Below, one piece after another: positions 11,401-22,200 of a stretch of 64,000 nucleotides of DNA; position 1 is the stretch's first letter, and the number at the start of each line of letters is the position of its first letter. The DNA is from Nymphaea colorata (taxonomy: Eukaryota; Streptophyta; Magnoliopsida; Nymphaeales; Nymphaeaceae), in the NCBI RefSeq assembly GCF_008831285.2, contig NC_045140.1:17606370-17670369 (forward strand), given 5' to 3'. The notes beneath the pieces are model-generated. The model was not told the DNA's origin. It made no database searches and was given only the letters and a program-made list of their open reading frames with translations. A program made the translations under genes and the position numbers.

Positions 11401-13409
11401 ATCGGTCTTACCAGACCCTGGTTATTTGCTCAAAACTAATTGAAAATTTGTTATTTATATATTTAGTATTTCATAAACAAAAATTTATGGCTTTGCCCGT
11501 GCAACGAAGACCACTTCTAGACAAGTGAAAAGATTTAGGATTTTACCTTATTGCCATGGGGAGCTGAACTCACAGGTTCAGATGGAACTGGTCAATTCCT
11601 TTAGTAAGAAGACAATGGAGTTTTATGTACAAATTGGTTAATTACCTCGACATAATTAATTTCATAAGAATATGCTTGACATGTGAACCCCTCGCCCATT
11701 TTTAAGATGTTTTTGGTTCATTCTTAGGGGTAGGTGTCATGCCGCATAACCAGCTTGGAGCAATCACGGCAAGATAACCATGGTCGCCATTCTGACAGCT
11801 AACTGTCGACTGGTTCCCTGTGTCCCACCACTTGAGAAATGAGGAAAGAAGCTTCAATGGCTTCTCAGATCATTGGCGATCGATCGTTGTCTTCATTAAA
11901 GCCCTTGATTGGAATCGCTCTTTCACTGGACTTGCCTTCTTTCCGTTTCTCTTTCTTTCGTAACTTAACTCCATCACACAACCAACCACGAGTAGTAACA
12001 GCAGCCTTGATGAAAAAACTGTATGAATATGCCGGCCGGCCCCATAGCCATCTGTGGAGTGGAGTTTGTCCTTCGTCAGATTAGCTCAAACTGGTACACA
12101 AGCTCCACCATTAAATGTAGGGTTGCATGGTGCAGAGCTCCGAGCTGGCGAGACCTTTTCCTTTTGAAAATGGCAGCCATTATTAACACAACATATATAG
12201 GTAGGTACATGACCATGAGGTGCTTGGTCTTTGATCTTTTAAAGATGGAACATTGATAGAAAAGTAAGGGAATAACTCTATGTATCTGTCCAGTGGACAT
12301 CTATGCACCCAAAGTCATGGTTCAATTTTCTTTATATGTGAGAAAGAGAGAGAGAGAATTGGTAGGTTGGAGACGTTTCAAGTGCTACAAATCATCTTGG
12401 CCATTGGTTTTCCCAAGATAGACACCGGGGAGAAATACAAGTTGAATGCTAAATGGCTAAAATACTGTATCTCATTTCTTTCGTTGATTTTCTCTCCGCT
12501 ATTCATCATGTTGAAATATCCTCGGCCAAGATGATTCCTTATACATCTAACACGAAAATGTCTCGTAACTACGAATAAAACTATTTTATATATATATATA
12601 CCAACCAAGCTGTCACATGGGCTTCTGCTTTGGACTAAGAAGAGGAAATTGCCTGACAAGAAGGGAAGGACTCACAACCACAAGAAGTTGGAGAAGAACC
12701 TGCTAAGGATCAATGCTGTGGGCCATCACCCATCTGAGGAATCCAACATGACATGCATGGAACCAACAAAAGCATCACCCAGGCACATGCATGGATGTGG
12801 CTGCATGAATGGTGTTGAGAAGCTCAACCTGCCGATGCAATTGTGAATGAATCTCAAGGCTATGACACCTGCTCTTCATCCATGCCCCTGCTGCGTACGA
12901 CAATATCCAGTCATTTGCTATCGTGGATGTGTTGTGATCAGGCCTTTGGTCCCCATCTTCTAGAATTAGTTGGTTTCATATTGCTTTCGCGGATTTGTTT
13001 GAACAATCTTGATGGATCGTGGTCCCTTTTCAAGATCTGCAGTGATTTCAAACATTGAACCTCATATCATATGTTCATGTTTCAACATCAGATAAATTTA
13101 CAAAAATACAGGTTTCGTCTAAAGGCAATTATAATCTCAGGTTTAATCATCACGATGGTGGTCAAATTCACAGTCTAGTTATTATCAGATGTTGATTCTG
13201 TAAACAATTAAGCAAAGAAACCTTACAAATTCTTAGACGTACTAGATCTGAAACCACGAAAAGGTAGGCCATGCAATGGCTGGTTCCGGACCTTGACAGC
13301 AACAGACGGTATGCGTGCAAGGAGAATGACGTGCTTGACAAAACTAACGGCGTGCAGCGGCACCTTATCAAGTTGCAGGCAAGAACAGGTTCTCAGGGCA
13401 CCCTGCCAA
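8416..13409. other. Intergenic DNA with microsatellites and AT-rich hairpins
   Basis: No recognisable gene. Contents: (GA)n at 9191-9209; a poly-A/poly-T palindromic tract at 10097-10250 (listed separately) followed by T-rich low-complexity DNA whose open frame (10132-10626) is compositional; and a 12-bp inverted repeat ATCATCTTGGCC at 12391-12402/12524-12535. An 81-residue ATG ORF at 11839-12084 and a 65-residue ORF near 12649-12846 match nothing I know and are not called as genes. Confidence 0.5.
10097..10250. repeat. Nested AT-rich inverted repeats
   Basis: A 13-bp perfect hairpin (AAAGTGTTTTTTT at 10097-10109 with AAAAAAACACTTT at 10115-10127) is followed by further inverted segments: AAAACGGTAAAAA near 10157 with TTTACCGTTTTT near 10210, and AAACACCAAAATGA near 10186 with TCATTTTAGGTGTTTTT near 10224. 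Such stacked hairpins are typical of decayed MITEs or of replication slippage. Confidence 0.6.
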
Positions 13410-13466
13410 GCACATGCAACACAAGCCCTCTCACTTTCACGGAGTCGGCCGCCTCACTTATATAAA
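13410..13466 (+). promoter_or_regulatory. Promoter region of the 13578 ORF (conserved block and TATA box)
   Basis: GCACATGCAACACAAG at 13410-13425 matches the upstream block of the 8170 ORF. A strong TATA box, TATATAAA, lies at 13459-13466, about 112 bp before the ATG, implying a transcription start near 13490-13500. A CT-rich leader (13537-13556) follows, typical of plant 5' untranslated regions. Confidence 0.6.
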
Positions 13467-13577
13467 CAGCAATGGAGCTCAACAGTGCTCATAACACTTC
13501 TTCTTCGCCCGCTTTTCCCAAAGTGGGAGAGAAAATCTCTCTCTCTCTCTTTCTCTGTGTGTGTGTGAGTTGTGGAA

Positions 13578-13802
13578 ATGGCGGCAGTTTCGGCTTGCTT
13601 TGGGGAACTTGAGCTCTGCATAGCAGCTGTTCTTCTCTTCTTTCCCTACTTCATGGTGATGGCCGTAGAGTTTGGCAGGAGGAGCCAAGTAAGAGATTTG
13701 GAGCCCGACGTCTGCTTCCCTTCTAGCTATGGATGGGCTGGTGAAGATGGCGATGGCTTCCCTGCTGATCGATTGAGAGTCCACAATCTTTATGGGATGT
13801 AA
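13578..13802 (+). CDS. Small hydrophobic-segment protein, paralogue of the 8170 ORF
   Basis: A 74-residue intronless ORF from ATG at 13578; an in-frame GTG six bases upstream is not needed. It has a short N-terminus with ACF (residues 6-8), one hydrophobic segment at about 12-32 (LLFFPYF inside), the basic motif RRSQVRDLE, and a polar tail with CFPSS, GW, DGDGFPADR and terminal LYGM. Compared with the 8170 protein, the hydrophobic core and QVR.LE are nearly identical and the tail keeps its key residues. A good TATA box and CT-rich leader make this the best-supported expressed member. It may act as a small membrane-associated protein; no catalytic or binding motif is visible and no known family is recognised. 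Confidence 0.7.
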   Translation: MAAVSACFGELELCIAAVLLFFPYFMVMAVEFGRRSQVRDLEPDVCFPSSYGWAGEDGDGFPADRLRVHNLYGM

Positions 13803-13861
13803 TTGGTGGGTAGAGATTCATATAGAGATGAAATTATGGAGGTAAGAACCAACAGATTAAT

Positions 13862-13889
<28 letters not shown>
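13862..13889. repeat. (AG)14 microsatellite
   Basis: An uninterrupted 28-bp AG dinucleotide tract, about 60 bp after the stop codon of the small ORF ending at 13802. Confidence 0.95.
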
Positions 13890-13893
<4 letters not shown>

Positions 13894-15292
13894 TAGTGTT
13901 TGTTTTGTTAAGACAAGAGAACAGGCTAGCGAAACATCAAAGCTTATTTCATGCGGAATTGTTTTCTCCGAGTTGTGTGTGTGGATTGATGCCTCTGACT
14001 TGTAAAGAAGGGAAACTATATGGTGAAAATCTGTCAAATTGATGCCGAAAAAAGAGTTTGCTTCTACTGTTTGCCTTGTTCGGCGATTTATAGCTCTCAG
14101 TATTTGCAGGTTTATTTCCCTCTGTTCATCGCCAATCTTAGCAGAATCCGGCCGCCGGTTGGCCTTTCGAAAAATAACCTTTCCTATTGTGTTAAGTGCT
14201 CTCAAACATTTATTCAATAATTAAGAAAATAGAAAATCTTCATGTCAAGCTATCCGATATTATCATTAGATGGAAACCAATATTTTCTACTGCTTCCAAC
14301 TTTTCAATTTTTTCTTTTTTTTTTTTTTGAAAAGGATCGGTTTAGAACCGCATTAACTAACTATAGCACAATGTCGAGCTACACATTAGATCCTCTTTGA
14401 TCAATCAATGCAAATGACCAGGTGAATTGGAGTATCCTTTAAAGTTCAAAACTTAACGAGAAATTTCTGGCTTCATCTGGTCAAACCAAACCGGATTCGT
14501 ATTCTGGCATGTGCCTCACCTTAATTTAGATTTATGCGGGCGGCCATATGTTCGGGCCGAAAATAGGCAGATAGATAGATTGAGAGGTGTGCACGGAACA
14601 AATATGCACCAACGGGGTTGAGACATTTTTGGATTTTTTATAAAAGAAATGGATGTTTCAAACTTTTTTTTACCTTTTTATTTTTTTATTAATTTAATAA
14701 GAGTATTTTGGACGTTGCTGCTCCTATGCACCAATTAGTTATTTTAAATGTAAAATAAAAATAAAAATAGGTCTCTAGTTAAAAATCAACTTAGCTTATT
14801 TCTTTCTCTCACGCCCCACAAAAATAAAATAAAACAAAATTCAGCAACATTCTCATTCAAGTGATTCTTTTGGAGAATCATTTAGAAAAGCAAAGAAGAA
14901 ACTAAAATAACATTTGAAAACCTGAAAAAGTCAAAATTCAAGGCCGTTTAATAGTTTTTTGTCATTAATGATCACCGTCAGGAAACGAGAGATTAACTTT
15001 ACTGATGAAAGAACAGTAATTGGCAGGCCGGTTAGGTTAAGTGTGATTGTCATTGGTGATCATATACTTGCCCATTTCAAGTTGGATATATTCTTAACTG
15101 CATCCACTTTTTCGGATATTCTCATACTCGGATTTGAATGCGGATAAAGAAAAATTAATATTCAAAGCTGATCGTTACATTCATTTCTGGATTCGAATCT
15201 CAAATTTTGAACGACCGATTTTCATAATGCAAGAATATTAGATATAGGATATTTATTTAAAACTAAATTTAATCCGTCTGAATCTGAATCTA

Positions 15293-15340
15293 ATCAGATA
15301 TTTTTGTATATCCGAAATCAGATATTTTTGTATATCCGAA
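15293..15340. repeat. Two tandem copies of a 24-bp unit
   Basis: The unit ATCAGATATTTTTGTATATC followed by CGAA occurs twice without interruption (15293-15316, 15317-15340) with no differences, so this is a recent duplication inside an AT-rich GAATC-type repeat patch. Confidence 0.9.
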
Positions 15341-16544
15341 TCTCATAGGATGTGATTATTTAAATTTGAAACCAATTCGTTTTCTTCATCAATGAGATAT
15401 TAAGTTTTTCTTGCCATCCGATTTTTGAAAACGGTTCGATCAAATCCAAATCCTAATATTTTGAATTCCCCATGCTCCTAATTGCCAGATGCATCGCAGA
15501 TTCGGATCCACCAGGAAACATCCCAGTTTTTCTATATATTAAATCTCATACTAAGTACAAAATTGTTCACATCCCTTACTTTTTCTCTTTTCTCTTCAAT
15601 CATTTGCTGCTCCCACAGGAAACCCTAAACCTGTGGGCTGGTTTTTCTTATTTTAATATTTTTTGGGAGGTTTTCTCCATTAAAATTATCAGTCTGCCCC
15701 CACAATGCCACCCATGACATGACGGAGGATGACTTCACCTCTCCTTCATGCTGTTCTATCTTGAACCTTATCTGACCATTAAAAAATTTTTAAAAATTAT
15801 TGGTTCAAGTAGATAAAAAGAAAATTAATATGATTTAAAATTATAATGTTCTGGTTTGACTCTTGCACATTACATGCTGCATGCTTTCCTTCATATGAGT
15901 TGTTTATTTTTATTTTTTTTATCTCCTAAACACTTTCATAACTTTTTGTGAAATTATTCATGTAAGAAGATGGCAGTTCTCTATACCTGGAATCACTCTT
16001 TCGATTTTTCAAGAAATGAACTCTAAATTCAAATTAAAAAATATGCATATTTGAGCTGTAAACCTCTTGAACCACTTCTCTAAGTATAAGATTTCGGACT
16101 ATGAAATATTCTTTAATATATTTTAAAAAAAATAAGAAAAATTCTGAAGTAAATTTTTGGAGTGCAAATTGCACCAAATAGTGTTTGGGTGAGAACGATC
16201 TTAATGAGGGGTCTCCCAAAATAGAATACCTGCATTTTATCGCATATATTAGTAAGTGCACAACAACAACCGGGGATTTCACCAAAATTACTATGTACCC
16301 CTCCCTTGGTTGCCGGTTGTTATTTGAACGTGGGGACATTGTTGCAAATTAAAAGGAATGCGTGGCTTCTTTGTCAGCAAGTTTCGGACAACTGCAAGCT
16401 CCTTGTCCTGATATGCGGCGTGCTTTTTTCCCATTATCTGGCTACCGCCAGAGTATCAAGAAGCCAGCGACCTGATCGACTGCGTCACTCCGCCGGGAAA
16501 TTCTACGGATCAAGTTTTCTGGCCAGGCTTCCTTGCCGACGGTT

Positions 16545-19074
16545 ATGGCGAAGTTTCAAGGAAGATGGATGAAGGTAAGTCGTCGTCTTCGTCTTGTAAC
16601 TAGTTCTACCACACCCATTTCTTGTCGATGCGTTTGATTTCACGGATACCCAAATCGTTCCGAATCTTATTTTTCATGTATTAAGGTGATTTAAGGCCAA
16701 CTTCCTTTTGCCCTCTGTAGAGTCATGCAATTGGGGAGAGAATATTCTCTTCAATTCTCACTGGGCATCCAATAGAGCCGCAGAAAACGATGTTCTTAAG
16801 AGATAATGAGGGGAAGATGGCCTTCAATACGGTCGACAGTCGACACTTTTTCCTTTCCAAAATTTTCTTTGCATTGTCTCAATAAAAGCTCCAGGGATTA
16901 TGAACAAGTCTTTTTCGTGCAAAGATTCATAAGTAATTCTTGTATTGGATTCTAATAAGATTGACTTTTGTCCCCCGAAAGAAGAGAGTTTCAGTCATGA
17001 CCGGGACTAGCATAATCAAGCTGGTGAAATTTCTTGAAAATGTTCCTGTTTTCTTGAATTTTTTCATTGATGGGACTACTTTTTTTTGCCATAATACAAG
17101 AATGGGCCCCTGTCATTTAATTATCTAGATAGGGGCTTAACTTTTGCTGTAAACTGCTAAAAAAAGGCCTCATTCAAATCATGAAATACCGATCACTTGA
17201 AATTATGTATTTTCCAATATTCCCTGTCTTTTGGGGGCAAGATTGTCATTTTCTTTGTCCTAACTCAGAATTGGACTAGCTCTTCAGTTAAAAATCAGAT
17301 AACATAGTGATCAGGAGGCCTTTTTACAGGAAAGATTTCACTTCACAGCCTATCTTAAGAAAAATCAGAAACGTGGAGCTTATATTATTATAAGCAAAAG
17401 GTGGTCTTCTAAATGAAAGTTCTTCTAAAGAACGTTGTGCATGTTCGAGGAACAGCTTTCCCAAAAAACATGGTGTAATTAATGGCCTGGAAGATGGCAT
17501 GTCAAGCGTCAAAGATGAATTCTGAACAAAAATAAGACAAGGGGATTTTCCGCAAGATACTTTCAGAATTCATCTTTTTTACTGACAATCTGGTAGGTTA
17601 CCCATGTTTAGTGCTGAGCAACGCTAAAGTGATTGTAGAACTATAGATTGAAGCTTATTTCTTTCGGAACTGTTATGACTCTTTACTGTCGACCTATACG
17701 CAATTGTTCTTTTGTGCAAGCCAAAGGTGTAGTTGTGCAACATGGGCTAATAAGATATATCCTAGGGTATTCATTATTTTACTGATACTCTTTCAAGAGG
17801 ACGGTTTTCCTCCAAACATAATTCTGAAATAAACTGAATTAACCCAGTTGAACTAAGCAACTGTTAACATTAACTTTCTCGTCATCTTAAATAGCTCCAG
17901 CCATGAGCCAATCATGTACACTCACTCCAGTGTTAATGCTGTCAAACGTTCTTGCACTTCAACGAATTTGTATAATAGAAATTAGTAAAGATGAAATATT
18001 CATTAGCAGAAAATTTTGCATGATTCAGAGCTCCGTGCTATGAACATAAAAAAGCAGTATGGTGGGATAGCGGGAGGCTCTGTTCTTTTACATTCTACTA
18101 CTGCAGTATAAGAATTACTCTGTTTTCTTACTCTTTGCTAGATGGAGCAGAAGGGTGATGGACCAGGAGCCAGGAGCTCTCATGCAGTGGCAATTGTGGG
18201 AAGGAAGGCCTATGTATTTGGTGGAGAGTTCGAGCCGCGTGTCCCGATTGATAACAAGACATACGTCTTTGATCTAGATCAATCGGCATGGTCCCTTGTG
18301 CCAGCAAATGGAGACATACCACCACCAAGGGTTGGTGTGATGATGGCTGCAGTTGGTCATACTATTTATGTATTTGGTGGCAGAGATGCTGATCACTCTG
18401 AGCTAAATGAGTTCTACTCGTTTGATACGACAACCAACCAATGGAAGCTCCTATCTTCAGGTCAAACTGGCCCTGAGAACAGGAGCTATCACTCCATGAC
18501 TGCTGATGATCAGTATGTGTATGTCTTTGGAGGTTGTGGTGTGAAAGGCAGATTGAATGACTTATGGTCTTATGATACCAAAGCCGGTTGCTGGATCAGT
18601 TATCCAGCGCCAGGGGATGCTTGTAAACCAAGAGGAGGTCCTGGCCTTGAGGTATGCGGTGGAAAAGTGTGGGTTGTGTATGGTTTTTCTGGAGAGGAGC
18701 TCGATGACGTCCACTGCTTCGACCCTATCACCAGTGAATGGAAGCAGGTTGAGCCAAGGGGTGACAAGCCAAGTGCCCGCAGTGTCTTTGCTGCTGTTGG
18801 TATTGGGAAGTATGTGATAGTCTATGGTGGGGAGGTAGATCCTAGTGATCAGGGCCATCTTGGTGCTGGGAAGTTCTCAGACGAGGCCTATGCTTTGGAC
18901 ACAGAGACACTTCTATGGACCAAGCTTGAAGATAAAGGCCACTGTGAGCATCCGGGCCCGCGTGGATGGTGCGCCTTCTCTGGTGCCCGCGGAGAAGGAA
19001 TGCTGGTTTATGGAGGGAATTCTCCTACCAATGACAGGTTGGATGATATTTTCTTCTTCACTCCTGTTCTCTGA
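16545..19074 (+). CDS. Kelch-repeat protein (At3g07720 / nitrile-specifier-like)
   Basis: Two exons: 16545-16574 (10 codons, encoding MAKFQGRWMK, then GTAAGT) and 18142-19074 (acceptor GCTAG), intron 1567 bp, phase 0; 320 residues predicted. The second exon has its own ATG in frame, but the upstream mini-exon supplies the GRW.K..QKG.GPGARSSH start characteristic of plant single-domain kelch proteins related to Arabidopsis At3g07720, so it is preferred. About five kelch blades are visible: YVFGGE, YVFGGR, YVFGGCG, VVYGF and VIVYGGE each followed by a D/Y..D motif and W, ending with LVYGGNS..RLDDIFFF. The family forms a beta-propeller. In Brassicales relatives direct glucosinolate breakdown, but that role is not implied outside that order. 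Likely a cytosolic protein-interaction or unassigned role. Confidence 0.85.
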
Positions 19075-19203
19075 TAGTTGACGATACAACTGTTTGTAAG
19101 ACTTCTGCTAAATCGGACTCCTCTCTGAATGTTGGGATGCACCAACCTTTTGTAAGCCTTCTGCTAAATAACCTTGTGATGCTCTCCCTCTCCTGTTTGT
19201 ATC

Positions 19204-19209
19204 AATAAA
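19204..19209 (+). terminator. Polyadenylation signal of the kelch gene
   Basis: AATAAA lies 130 bp after the kelch stop codon, in a T-rich 3' untranslated context. Confidence 0.6.
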
Positions 19210-22200
19210 CAATCCCCATAAATTGCTCTTTTCTATCGAATCATGGCGCCAACAGATATACAGGGACAATTTCTAGAAGGTTTAACTTTATCAAATGCAA
19301 GCAGAAAAACAACTCTTGAAGCTATGTTGAAAAGTGCCTTAAAATGTTGCATATATTGATCACCCTTGTGAAATTGGTGCAAGAATGGGGTCAACTGTGT
19401 ATGTTACATGCTAATTACTTGTTTGCCTACTCTGTTGTTTTTGCCACAGAAACGACCATTCCAGCCCAATCAAGACTATGAAACAAAGCAAGCCATGAGA
19501 AATAATAACACCAGGATCAAAGGATTCATAACATCCGATAACGTAGTATGCGGGGTAGCATTGTTGTTAGAAGTTTGAGAAAGATATACTAAACGCCTTC
19601 AATAAGCTAGCATTTGCAAGCCCCGGTGGTAGCTAATGCAAATACTTGCACTGCAGCTTGTTTTCCGACCCTACACTTGGGACGATTCCGCAAGGTTCCT
19701 TAGAAAAATGAATGATGCAAATTTATTTGACAACAGATCAGATTCTAGCAGTTCAAACACAAAGAAAGCATCAAAATCATGTGTGGCTAGTTTTCACCAA
19801 AGTGACGTAACTATGAACATGGGCAGCTCTGTTCTGCTTCATGTTCGTGGCATAGAGATAAGGAGGGATTCTGCAACTTCCATAGAAAGAAGATCATGAT
19901 CCGTTGTCTTTGGAAAGAGATAGGATACAGATTTTGATGTATCAATCATCTCCAAGATTATTGCAATCAATCCTGCTGGAGGATTCTCATAAATCTCTCA
20001 TGAAACTGTTTCCATCTTAATCCCATGTATCCAAAACCTATACGAGGAGCTGTATCTCTGCTGTAAAGAATCATCAAAGAATGAAGTAGTGAAGTAGAAG
20101 AGTGCCTCTTTTTCTCTCGTGGATGTAGGCTAACAAACCGAACCACGTAAATCTCTGTTATGCTCTGTTTTATCGCTTCTTTAGTTTCCCCTTTTCTTTT
20201 AACACTTCCAACGTATAGGCCCAGTATAAATCATGCGTGCAGCGTGCCTATTATATATGTTTCATATGCTATATGTACATCATATACAACAATGCATATC
20301 CTTCACACGTTTATGATAGACATATTTATTTAGTATATACTTAAAATTTTATGAAGTAGTATTTAAAAAGAATGAGATTCAGATATTCAGCTCATAGAAA
20401 ATGAACTCGGACTCCATTAATTCATGGCGTGTTAGTGATTTATCCGTAATGGACGTGCTCCGACAAGGACTGCTGAGCCTGTTACTAGCCTACCAAAGTG
20501 CATGTGTAAAACTAGTGTGCAGCAGAACTAGAGAAACAAGGGAACAGACACGCACTTGACACTACAATTGAAAGAGTTCCAGTCCATGGCAGCGAGAAGA
20601 AATGCAAGCAGAATAGGGAACAGGCTTCTGGAAGAGACACAGAACAAATGAACTTCAGCATTCCAGAAAAGAAACAAACTTAGCTGCTAATCATTATTTT
20701 CTTTCTTCCTTTTGGCTTAAGTTTTAGGGTACTTAATTCCTTCAGCTGAAGCAGTGCCTGCCTGCGTGGTGCTTGCAAGAAAGAGCATCCAGGAGTTTAG
20801 ATCATGTTATCATCTGCACGTTTCGCCCAGCAAAGGTGGATCATACATCCCTGATCTGATAGAATAGCATTCTGCAGACGGGAATATGCTACCAACCCTG
20901 ATTAAGGGTCTCGTCACTTGGCGACACAAAAATGGTAAGATGGGTGGAGCTGCGGCGACTGTGGATTAGAACATGCTCCGTTTGGTTTCTCTTGGTTCAA
21001 GACCTCAGAGCTTGTATAATTGAGAGTATGCCGGCATTTGAAAGATTTCTTGCGTTCTTGCAGGTGGTGCACCCCACGTCTTCTAATCAAACAAAGAGTT
21101 CTAGGAACACTCCACTTTTGTTCTTGAAAAATGCTTTTCAAGTCTTATAAGCATTTCTACTACCCATGGAACCATGGAACCGGAAACTCTTTTCTGGAAT
21201 AGGTGATTCAGTAAACCAATGAAACAAGTTCTTAATCTCCTGCAAATGCATCTGTTTTATTCAGCAAGAAACATGTGCATGCATGCAGGCACGGGCATAT
21301 GCAGACATGTTCCAAGTTCGTTTGAATCTGACTCTTCCTGTACCTGTGTTATCCTAATCCAAAACCTCGAACTATGCAATGAGCTTCTATTGGCTGATCC
21401 GTTAAATTTACCTTTTTTTTTTTTCCTTTTTCTAAATTCGGTGATTACGAAGAAAAGCTTCTCTGTACTTGTGTTATCTCAATCCGAAACCTTGAACCAT
21501 GTAGACGAGCTCTTTACTTTACTGTATCTACTAAAACTGAATGGTTTTCATTTGCCTTGTTTACTTCATTTTGTTAGAATCAAGAAATTTCTCTTCAGAA
21601 AAAAGAGTTTCCAGCGTGCAAGTGAGGGGCACTTAGTGGTTTTACAGTAAGAGACATGGTCGTTCTCCTAGTTTACCCATAGGGCGAAAAAAATGTCCAA
21701 GAAACCGCGCTTCTCACCATGTTATGACCATTTGCATAACCAGAACGTGTTACAGAAAGGCTCTTGTATGTTCAAAAATCTTTTGCAAGATGCAATGCAT
21801 CAGATGATTTTGTCATTCTTAGAAGCTTTTGTGGCTTAAACCCGAAAAATTGGACAGGAAGAACACTGTCTCTTCTTAGAACACACGGTTCAAGCGCACC
21901 ATCTTTTTGTTTTAGAAAACAAAGTTCAACTATAGATATGTTATTCTTGGACCCAACAGCCAGAAGCCGGATATAGCAGCACTATGTTCCTTGCAAGAAG
22001 AGTACGGTGATTTATATGTTCTAAAAATGTGTGTTCCAACGGCACAATATTTTCTTCTATCAAATCAATGCCCTATACCTTGGCAGTTGGTGTTCACCCT
22101 CAATTCAAAAGAAAGCTATGGAGAGACTAGCCAATAAGCAGCTAAATATGACTTACAACCCCATTTTGGTCTCTTATAAGGCAGAGCTCCCTATGCTTCA

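Larger units (their letters stand above)
13803..16544. other. Intergenic DNA, no gene recognised
   Basis: Begins with (AG)14 at 13862-13889 in the probable 3' region of the small gene. The rest is AT-rich with GAATC/ATCCGAAT-rich patches at about 15100-15450, including the tandem repeat at 15293-15340. The stretch just before 16545 is probably promoter and leader of the kelch gene; no clear TATA box is visible. Confidence 0.5.

Noticed and set aside
12391..12535. 12-bp inverted repeat ATCATCTTGGCC / GGCCAAGATGAT
   Set aside because: The match does not extend beyond 12 bp, no target duplication is visible, and a repeat of this size can occur by chance in 64 kb.
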